Source of the DNA: CAZNFR01 sp964572225
Lineage (GTDB): Bacteria; Bacteroidota; Bacteroidia; Bacteroidales; GCA-2748055
Assembly: GCA_964572225.1 (NCBI GenBank)
Contig: CAZNFR010000040.1
Coordinates: 1 to 30,745, forward strand
Length of the DNA: 30,745 nt
Reading direction: 5' to 3'
A program made the position numbers and the translations under genes. Shown here one piece after another: positions 25,236 through 30,745 of this stretch. The stretch's first letter is position 1. Each line of letters starts with the position of its first letter. Below the pieces are notes generated by a model. That model ran no database searches. It was not told where the DNA came from and was given only the letters and a program-made list of their open reading frames with translations.

Positions 25236-25243
25236 TACCTTTG
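25236..25243 (+). promoter_or_regulatory. Candidate -7 box upstream of the small membrane peptide gene (TACCTTTG)
   Basis: Exact TAnnTTTG match, 22 bases after the YbjQ stop and 44 bases before the ATG at 25288. It supports separate transcription of the small ORF, perhaps with the Nudix gene. No good -33 element is visible. Confidence 0.45.
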
Positions 25244-25287
25244 TATGGATAAGGCTACCTCCAAACCCGGAATTTAACCAAAAGGAA

Positions 25288-25410
25288 ATGTATAATTTTT
25301 CCGATTTTTACGGACTTATCATTGTTCTGCTCTCAGTAGCTATTATTTTTCTCGTTTACAAGAGAATACGAGAGAGGAAGGATGAGGATTTCGAAGACAG
25401 GGATTATTAA
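25288..25410 (+). CDS. Small single-span membrane protein, 40 aa
   Basis: A short frame opens MYNFSDFYGLIIVLLSVA and ends with the charged tail RKDEDFEDRDY before TAA. One membrane helix covers about residues 9-24 (LIIVLLSVAIIFLVY), followed by KRIRER, so the tail should be in the cytoplasm. The AAAGGA just ahead of the ATG is purine-rich but close to it. A promoter-like box lies 44 bases upstream. I do not know its family; the layout resembles other short membrane peptides that attach to larger complexes. It is followed 29 bases later by the Nudix gene. Confidence 0.65.
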   Translation: MYNFSDFYGLIIVLLSVAIIFLVYKRIRERKDEDFEDRDY

Positions 25411-25439
25411 TTCCCGGGGGTTCAATAAACGTTTTTAGT

Positions 25440-25874
25440 ATGAGTTATACCTATGATTACCCGCGTCCTGCAGTTACGGTGGATATTGCCTTGTTTTACC
25501 GCGTAGAGAATGATATCCGGATTTTACTGATCAGCCGCAAGGATGAACCTTTCAAGGATAGGTTTGCTTTGCCCGGGGGCTTTGTTGAGATGGATGAAAC
25601 CCTGGAAGAGGCGGCCTACCGTGAACTGGAGGAAGAAACCGGAATAAAGGCAGAGAGGCTGGTCCAATTCAGGACCTATAGCGAAGTGGGCCGGGATCCC
25701 CGGGGGCGCACCATTTCTATGGTCTTTTATCATATCCTCAGAGGGAAACCCCAAAAACCCGTTGCAGGGGATGATGCTTCATCCGCATCCTGGAGATCTC
25801 TCAATGACCTTCCTTCCCTTGGTTTTGATCACGACAGGATCATTTCAGACTTAAGAAAGCAGCTCGGTTTTTAG
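25440..25874 (+). CDS. Nudix hydrolase
   Basis: A 144-aa enzyme with a complete Nudix box at residues 47-69: GX5EX7REUXEEXGU is met, with R61-E62-L63, E65-E66 and G68-I69. The family splits nucleoside diphosphate linked compounds such as ADP-ribose or NADH; which one is not clear from sequence. The opening RPAVTVDIALFY and KDRFALPGGFVEMDE are like the ADP-ribose type. It precedes cysD by about 100 bases and the cysD promoter-like box lies in between, so they are probably separate units. Confidence 0.9.
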   Translation: MSYTYDYPRPAVTVDIALFYRVENDIRILLISRKDEPFKDRFALPGGFVEMDETLEEAAYRELEEETGIKAERLVQFRTYSEVGRDPRGRTISMVFYHILRGKPQKPVAGDDASSASWRSLNDLPSLGFDHDRIISDLRKQLGF

Positions 25875-25937
25875 TTTCGTAATTTTATCGCCGATTGCCG
25901 GATCAGGACCAGAAAAGGTTCACTGTAAAATTATTAC

Positions 25938-25945
25938 TATATTTG
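25938..25945 (+). promoter_or_regulatory. Candidate -7 box for cysDN (TATATTTG)
   Basis: Exact TAnnTTTG match 31 bases before the cysD ATG. The -33 element is not clear. A strong ribosome binding site, GGAGG at 25964-25968, follows with 8 bases to the ATG at 25977. Confidence 0.5.
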
Positions 25946-25976
25946 TCGCATTATTTAAAAACCGGAGGTTTTGAGA

Positions 25977-26882
25977 ATGGATAATTATACCCTAACCCAT
26001 TTGCGGGAGCTGGAATCGGAGTCGATTTATGTGATCAGGGAGGTGGCCGCCCAGTTTGAAAAACCGGCCCTTCTTTTCTCGGGAGGAAAGGATTCCATTG
26101 TGATGTATTACCTGGCCAGGAAAGCTTTTTATCCTGCAAAGGTACCCTTCCCATGTCTTCATATAGATACTGGTCATAACTTTCCCGAAACGCTCGAATT
26201 TAGGGACAAATTAATGGAAGAAACCGGGGGGAAATGTCTTGTTGCCTATGTACAGGACAGCATTGATGAAGGCAAGGTTGTGGAGGAAAAAGGAATTAAC
26301 GCCAGCCGAAACGTTCTTCAGACCGTAACTCTTCTGGATGCAATTGAAAAGCACAAGTTCGATGCAGCGCTTGGAGGTGGAAGAAGAGATGAAGAAAAAG
26401 CCCGCGCAAAAGAGCGTTTTTTCTCTCATCGCGACGATTTCGGACAGTGGGATCCCAAGAATCAGCGTCCTGAACTTTGGAACATTTTCAACGGAAGGAA
26501 GAACATGGGCGAGCATTTCAGGGTTTTCCCCCTGAGCAACTGGACTGAAATGGATGTTTGGCAATATATATTTCTCGAAAACATACCCATTCCCGATCTT
26601 TACTTCACCCATAAAAGAGAGGTTTTTCTGCGTGATGGGGTTTGGCTTGCCACCGCTCCTTTCATGGAAATGAAAAAGGAAGAAAAACCGGAAACCAGAG
26701 ACGTACGATGCCGGACCATCGGGGATATCACCTGTACCGGACTCACCCTTTCAACCGCTAAGTCACTCGAGGACATTATTAATGAGGTAGCTGCCACCCG
26801 TGTAACCGAAAGAGGAGGGAGATATGACGACAGACGGTCGGAAGCGGCTATGGAAGACCGGAAAAAGGAAGGGTATTTCTAA
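25977..26882 (+). CDS. cysD: Sulfate adenylyltransferase subunit 2
   Basis: CysD is the catalytic half of heterodimeric ATP sulfurylase, making APS from ATP and sulfate. The PP-loop SGGKDS is at residues 35-40, with LHIDTGHNFPETLEFRD at roughly 60-77, GGGRRDEEKARAKERFFS and CRTIGDITCTG further on. The C-terminus RRSEAAMEDRKKEGYF is typical. At 301 aa it has normal length. I prefer ATG 25977, with GGAGG 8 bases ahead, over the TTG at 25971. CysN follows 16 bases later. Confidence 0.95.
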   Translation: MDNYTLTHLRELESESIYVIREVAAQFEKPALLFSGGKDSIVMYYLARKAFYPAKVPFPCLHIDTGHNFPETLEFRDKLMEETGGKCLVAYVQDSIDEGKVVEEKGINASRNVLQTVTLLDAIEKHKFDAALGGGRRDEEKARAKERFFSHRDDFGQWDPKNQRPELWNIFNGRKNMGEHFRVFPLSNWTEMDVWQYIFLENIPIPDLYFTHKREVFLRDGVWLATAPFMEMKKEEKPETRDVRCRTIGDITCTGLTLSTAKSLEDIINEVAATRVTERGGRYDDRRSEAAMEDRKKEGYF

Positions 26883-26898
26883 AATCTAAGCACAAAAA

Positions 26899-28182
26899 AT
26901 GGAAACACAAACGCAGGAAACTACAACAGGATACCTGGATATGCAACTTTTGCGGTTTACCACCGCAGGAAGCGTGGATGACGGAAAGAGCACCCTGATC
27001 GGAAGACTGTTGTACGACAGTAAGTCTATTTTTGAGGATCAGATGGAGCAGGTGGTAGCTGCCAGTGAAAGAAGAGGAGATGAACATGTGAATCTGGCTC
27101 TTCTTACCGACGGACTCAGGGCGGAGAGGGAACAGGGTATTACCATCGATGTTGCCTACCGGTATTTTGCCACACCCAAACGGAAATTTATCATTGCCGA
27201 TACTCCCGGGCATATTCAATATACCCGTAACATGGTGACCGGTGCTTCCACCGCCAACCTGGCAATTATCCTTGTGGATGCCCGGAACGGGGTGCTCGAA
27301 CAAACCATCAGGCATTCCTATATTGCTTCCCTGTTGCGTATTCCTCATATTGTCATTTGCATTAACAAAATGGATCTGGTTGAATACAGCGAAAAACGTT
27401 TTGAGGAAATCCGGGATCAGTTCAACGCCTTCTCTTCCAAGCTGGATGTGCAGGATGTCAGGTTTATCCCCATCAGTGCACTCAAAGGAGATAATGTAGT
27501 GGACAGAAGCACAAGGATGGATTGGTACGACGGACCTACCCTGCTGTATCTGCTGGAGACCATTCATATTGCCAGCGACCGAAACTTTGTTGACTGCAGG
27601 TTCCCGGTTCAGTATGTTATCCGTCCCCAATCGGATGAATACCATGATTACCGGGGGTATGCAGGAAGGATTGCCAGTGGGATATTTAAAAAAGGAGATA
27701 AGGTCAAGGTCTTGCCTTCAGGACTCACAAGTGCCATTAAAAGTATTGACACCCTTAACGGGAGTCTCGACCAGGCTTTTACACCTATGTCTGTAACCCT
27801 TACCCTGGAGGATGATATTGACATCAGCCGGGGAGATATGATCGTAAGGGATAACAAAGAGCCGGAAACAGGACAGGAAATTGATTCCATGGTTTGCTGG
27901 CTCAGTGAAAAACCGCTGATCCCCAATGGGAAATACATAATGCGGCATACCAGTAATGAGGTAAGAGCCATGATCAGGGAAGTCAGCTATAAGGTTAATA
28001 TAAATAACCTTGAGAAGAATTACGATGATCTGGGTATTGGTCTCAACGAAATTGCCCGGATCAAAATAAAAACCTCCAAACCGGTTTTATTTGATTCTTA
28101 CCGAAGGAACCGGCAGACAGGGAGCTTTATTTTGGTAGAGGAAGGAACCAATAACACAGTGGGAGCAGGAATGATCATCTGA
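26899..28182 (+). CDS. cysN: Sulfate adenylyltransferase subunit 1 (GTPase)
   Basis: CysN is the GTPase subunit that drives ATP sulfurylase. It has P-loop GSVDDGKS (residues 24-31), the G3 motif DTPGH, NKMDL as G4, and the C-terminal EF-Tu-like beta domains. The length of 427 aa shows no fused APS kinase (CysC). No cysC, cysH or cysQ is seen nearby, so the fate of the APS (reduction or sulfation) cannot be told from this window. Confidence 0.95.
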   Translation: METQTQETTTGYLDMQLLRFTTAGSVDDGKSTLIGRLLYDSKSIFEDQMEQVVAASERRGDEHVNLALLTDGLRAEREQGITIDVAYRYFATPKRKFIIADTPGHIQYTRNMVTGASTANLAIILVDARNGVLEQTIRHSYIASLLRIPHIVICINKMDLVEYSEKRFEEIRDQFNAFSSKLDVQDVRFIPISALKGDNVVDRSTRMDWYDGPTLLYLLETIHIASDRNFVDCRFPVQYVIRPQSDEYHDYRGYAGRIASGIFKKGDKVKVLPSGLTSAIKSIDTLNGSLDQAFTPMSVTLTLEDDIDISRGDMIVRDNKEPETGQEIDSMVCWLSEKPLIPNGKYIMRHTSNEVRAMIREVSYKVNINNLEKNYDDLGIGLNEIARIKIKTSKPVLFDSYRRNRQTGSFILVEEGTNNTVGAGMII

Positions 28183-28187
28183 TTATC

Positions 28188-28207
28188 GCCTGCTGCTTAA
28201 TGCAGGC
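28188..28207. other. GC-rich hairpin between convergent cysN and the 28223 gene
   Basis: GCCTGC (28188-28193) pairs with GCAGGC (28202-28207) around an 8-base loop. There is no T run on either strand, so it is not a standard intrinsic terminator, though it could still protect the cysN 3' end. Confidence 0.3.
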
Positions 28208-28222
28208 TAACATCATCGTGAA

Positions 28223-28912
28223 TTAATCTCCCTGATAAACGAAATTGAACAATTTCTGAAGATCGGTAACATCTCTTTTATTAATCCTGTTTTCCTTCAG
28301 GAATGATCGGAGTTCCTCAGGTTTGTCCACATCTTTTTTCAGCACACGGAAAGTATTTAAAGGGATGAGTTTCCTTTCCTCTGATTCGTAGAAGTAATAT
28401 TTGGGAGGAAAAAGCTGATAGGTTGCAGGCCTCGGTTGCTGATAAGCTTTGGCTGCCTGGGCATCGAGTAGATTAATCACATATTCCTTAACAAGGTAGT
28501 TCCCTTTCCTGTCTTCACCCAGAACCTGCATGGTGTATACAGTTAAACGGTCATCCTTAAACTGATTTACGGGAATAAATTTGCTCACCCCAATTTTGAC
28601 ACTGTCAAAAGAGTGATTGGGCATTTCATATTTATTGTCATTCACGCTTATCTCGAACATATCCGAATAGGAGTTTATATTTACCATCACATTGAAGGCA
28701 TCTTTTTTATTGGAGGGATAGACGATTCCACTTACATAATCATCAAATACAAAAGGAGTGCCGTCTATTCCTTCTCCGGTTTTGCCCACAGTACTTCTGA
28801 TTTGCCCACTGTAATCACGTACGAGATTATCAACAGGTAAAATGACCACCTGAGAAAATGCAAAGTCCAGAGTAAAAAAAACTAAAAAAATACCAAGGAA
28901 TACTGTTTTCAT
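28223..28912 (-). CDS. Secreted protein of unknown function
   Basis: A 229-aa protein with a signal peptide (residues 1-20, cut before QVVIL). The mature part looks like a beta-rich extracytoplasmic domain (DGTPFVFDDYVSGIVYPSNK, MVNINSYSDMFEISVNDNKY, TVYTMQVLGEDRKGNYLVKEYV), followed by a helical C-terminus (about 185-229, ELRSFLKENRINKRDVTDLQKLFNF). I do not recognise the family. ATG 28912 is preferred to a frame opening at 28954, because only it starts the signal peptide directly. A strong terminator ends only 12 bases upstream, which raises the question how this gene is transcribed. Confidence 0.72.
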   Translation of the reverse strand: MKTVFLGIFLVFFTLDFAFSQVVILPVDNLVRDYSGQIRSTVGKTGEGIDGTPFVFDDYVSGIVYPSNKKDAFNVMVNINSYSDMFEISVNDNKYEMPNHSFDSVKIGVSKFIPVNQFKDDRLTVYTMQVLGEDRKGNYLVKEYVINLLDAQAAKAYQQPRPATYQLFPPKYYFYESEERKLIPLNTFRVLKKDVDKPEELRSFLKENRINKRDVTDLQKLFNFVYQGD

Positions 28913-28924
28913 TTCAATTTTTGG

Positions 28925-28959
28925 AAAAAAAAGATAGGTGCCTGAACCAGGCACCTATC
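28925..28959 (-). terminator. Strong Rho-independent terminator after the SusE-like gene
   Basis: A perfect 12-base-pair stem: GATAGGTGCCTG (28933-28944) with CAGGCACCTATC (28948-28959), three-base loop. Read on the minus strand it is followed by eight T (28925-28932 in plus coordinates are A). It lies about 20 bases after the SusE-like stop and closes the SusD/SusE-like transcript. Confidence 0.93.
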
Positions 28960-28979
28960 CTTTGATATGGATAATCAAT

Positions 28980-29941
28980 TTATTTTATTCTCTGTAATTC
29001 AGGTTTGAAATCGCCGTTCGGTCTGATGGAAACCGATTTTGCTCCCGGAGAAGGGGTTCCCGGAACGAACTCGAACACAAACTCACCACCCCACCAATAA
29101 ACTGCTCCATCGGCATTGTCAACAAGGTATGGAGTACAGGCAAACTGGAATTCACCGGTACATGACATAGCCATTCCTGCATTGAAATCGTCGAAATCGA
29201 AGGAACAATTATCGCTGAGTCCCCATGAGGTCAGATCACCGGTCCAGACAGCAGCCTGATTATCGGCTGAGAGTCTGTAGGTGTTTGTAGCAATTTCACT
29301 ACCTACATCCAGGGTGATATTGACTCCGGGGATTTCATCCCAGATCATCTCAATTGCCAGCACATCATCGTCTGCATCCGGAGTAACCGTAGCTACAGGA
29401 TTTACATCATAATCCCAGATGGTTTTATAATAAAAAGCACCGGTAAAATAATCGTAATCGAGCGCACAGGATAATCCCTTCATTACGGTAACGGTAGCCT
29501 CTGTGGTAGCGTTTCCATAAACAGGCAGAGAAGAGCTGCTGTTCAGCTCAAGGCTGATTTCATAGGTTGAATCCAGAACTGCAGCATCCTTGTCGATATC
29601 ATAACACTACCGGTAAGTTTGCCTGCAGGGATGGTAGCAGTAGTGGAGGAAAGACTCCATTCTCCGCTGCCTCCAGTAGATTCGGCAACTGTGATTCCCA
29701 CTGTCACATCAGATGACTGGGCAGGACCGAGGATTTTAACATAGATGGGGAAACTTTCCGGTGTAACCACGTTTCCTTCTGCATCAAGAAACAATCCATA
29801 GTCAAACGCAGCGTCAGAAAACTGAACGTATGCATCGCCTGACCCGCTGTAATCTGTGTACCATTCATCTTCCTCTTCACAGGAGACAAAGGCAACCAGG
29901 ATTACTAATAAAAGTGATAATAATTTTAATATATTTTTCAT
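28980..29941 (-). pseudogene. SusE-like outer-membrane lipoprotein, split by a one-base frameshift
   Basis: Two open frames on the minus strand form one protein. The first (29941 down) encodes a signal peptide ending FVSC with Cys21, then EEEDE, which fits the acidic lipoprotein export signal that sends lipoproteins to the cell surface in Bacteroidota. A beta-rich domain follows (about residues 35-140). It leaves frame at codon 114, at 29600-29602. Adding one base there restores a smooth continuation (DIDKDAAVLDSTYEISLEL) into the second frame, down to 28980, with a C-terminal domain of about 165 residues rich in Asp, Trp and Tyr. The repaired protein would be 320 aa. It resembles the glycan- or peptide-binding SusE/DUF1735-type lipoproteins that follow SusD. 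Either a true mutation or a sequencing error is possible. Confidence 0.75.
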
Positions 29942-29966
29942 TGTTCAGGTATTTTTTAAGTTTGAC

Positions 29967-30745
29967 TTAATTTGCATCCCACCATACAGGTGTGTCAAGA
30001 AATACGCTTTCCTGCCAGAGTGCTTCTACATTGCTGTTGTAGATGATCTCTTCCTGAGAATAGGGGAATCTCTTTGGCAGGGGAACAGTAGCCAGATCCG
30101 GAACCAGGAGTCTGTTAGGATAACCGGTTCTTCTGTAATCGTTGTAAGGCTGGATCTGTCCGAAATTCGCAACATATTTTTGCATCATGATATCTTCCAT
30201 GGTCAGGGAAGCTTCAGTCTTGTTAAATACATTGGCTTCAAACCATGCAGTGGTTCCTACCGTATCTCCAAGTACAAGTTCCACAGATGCAAGAACACCA
30301 TCCTGCCATGCTTCGAGAGCCTCTGCCTTATTGCTGGCAAATTTAGCTTCCGCTTCAATGAACTTACATTCGGCGTAAGTCATGAAGTAAGAAGTTACCG
30401 GATTGTCCTGATCAGCAATGAAGTTCCCCGGAAATGAAATGCCATCGGTTTCCACCACTGCAGGCTCTGATCCTGCATAGGTATCTTCATCACTTAATGC
30501 AGCATACTCAGGAAGACGCGGATCATTGGCAGCGAGCAACATGTCTACAAAGTATTTACCCATTACGATATCGCCCCTTTCATTCACGAACTGAGCAATA
30601 GGAGCTTTTTCATTTTGAGCTGTACCGAAAGTGAAGGACAAGTTATCGGCATTGGAAGTGTATGCATTCCCTAAAGCAGCAATTGCATCGGTATAGGCCT
30701 GACTTCCGTTTCTTTCGGAAAGATTGATGGCAAATCTTGCCTTAA
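29967..30745 (-). CDS. SusD/RagB-like outer-membrane lipoprotein (partial, N-terminus outside window)
   Basis: The C-terminal 259 residues of a SusD-like protein, intact in frame to the window edge, ending TPVWWDAN. SusD proteins are surface lids of TonB-dependent SusC channels and bind the nutrient. Marks are ARFAINLSERNG (a helix of the TPR-like core), SYFMTYAECKFIEAEAKF (about 143-160 of this fragment), which is the classic SusD helix, and RRTGYPNRL near the end. It resembles the SusD-like_2 group. A SusC-type gene is expected just upstream, outside the window; the nutrient cannot be told. The SusE-like gene follows 25 bases later. Confidence 0.88.
   Translation of the reverse strand, partial: KARFAINLSERNGSQAYTDAIAALGNAYTSNADNLSFTFGTAQNEKAPIAQFVNERGDIVMGKYFVDMLLAANDPRLPEYAALSDEDTYAGSEPAVVETDGISFPGNFIADQDNPVTSYFMTYAECKFIEAEAKFASNKAEALEAWQDGVLASVELVLGDTVGTTAWFEANVFNKTEASLTMEDIMMQKYVANFGQIQPYNDYRRTGYPNRLLVPDLATVPLPKRFPYSQEEIIYNSNVEALWQESVFLDTPVWWDAN

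Noticed and set aside
26848..27645. A 265-codon open frame antisense to cysN
   Set aside because: It overlaps the intact cysN frame completely and its translation shows no domain.
28188..28207. Hairpin after cysN as an intrinsic terminator
   Set aside because: No T run follows on either strand.
29856..30437. A 193-codon open frame on the plus strand
   Set aside because: It is antisense to the SusD-like gene and the start of the SusE-like gene, with a low-complexity translation rich in Cys, Phe and Ser.
1..30745. CRISPR arrays, tRNA or rRNA genes, transposases, phage or toxin-antitoxin genes
   Set aside because: None was seen by reading both strands. No repeated spacer pattern, cloverleaf-like CCA/TTC-loop region or transposase motif was found.

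Overview
The window looks like a chromosomal segment of a Bacteroidota bacterium, most likely an anaerobic or facultative member of the Bacteroidales/Marinilabiliales side. The reasons are SusD- and SusE-like outer-membrane lipoproteins, the long form of NusB (about 316 aa) in a nusB-DUF1573-yajC-ybbR-coaE run, a DUF3276 (PUR-type) protein, a DUF5606 protein, a fused FeoA-FeoB, and several perfect TAnnTTTG -7 boxes of the Bacteroidota promoter type. It is gene-dense, with no gap above 300 bases. I saw no rRNA, tRNA, CRISPR array, insertion sequence or phage genes.

Layout. 1-1571 (-): a partial secreted protein with three LysM domains and a periplasmic-binding-like domain. 1692-3611 (-): purC and phoH. 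3706-5276 (+): SAM hydroxide adenosyltransferase and mazG, overlapping by one base. 5277-5744 (-): a DUF5606 protein. 5794-9918 (-): nusB, DUF1573 lipoprotein, yajC, ybbR, coaE and a TerB/J-domain co-chaperone, apparently one operon. 10144-10542 (+): DUF3276 protein with a clear terminator. 10704-11426 (-): an unrecognised protein. 11678-15841 (+): feoAB fusion, FeoB-associated Cys-rich peptide, a membrane protein, a lipoprotein with an HMA metal-binding domain, and a DUF456 membrane protein. 15847-17875 (-): carbamate kinase and ornithine carbamoyltransferase. 18046-21736 (+): a lipoprotein, the FtsK translocase and a LolA-like protein. 21739-23871 (-): a 7TM-HD phosphodiesterase of the PgpH type. 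24028-25874 (+): a C40 (NlpC/P60) peptidase, a YbjQ-family protein, a 40-residue membrane peptide and a Nudix hydrolase. 25977-28182 (+): cysD and cysN (ATP sulfurylase). 28223-28912 (-): an unrecognised secreted protein. 28980-30745 (-): a SusE-like lipoprotein gene broken by a one-base frameshift, and the C-terminal part of a SusD-like protein.

How the genes fit together. Most are housekeeping: purine synthesis, CoA synthesis, protein export, nucleotide clean-up and chromosome segregation. Four points carry more specific biology. The feo cluster is an iron-uptake unit followed by a possible metal-binding lipoprotein. The arcC-arcB pair suggests ATP gain from citrulline. The YbbR (CdaR-like) protein and the PgpH-like HD protein both belong to families tied to cyclic-di-AMP. 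The right end belongs to a SusCD-type uptake locus, cut off by the window and closed by a strong terminator.

I did not find a convincing new system. The best items for a second look are the frameshifted SusE-like gene, the terminator lying 12 bases before the start codon of the next gene, the tiny membrane protein with its own promoter-like box, and the palindrome upstream of feoAB.
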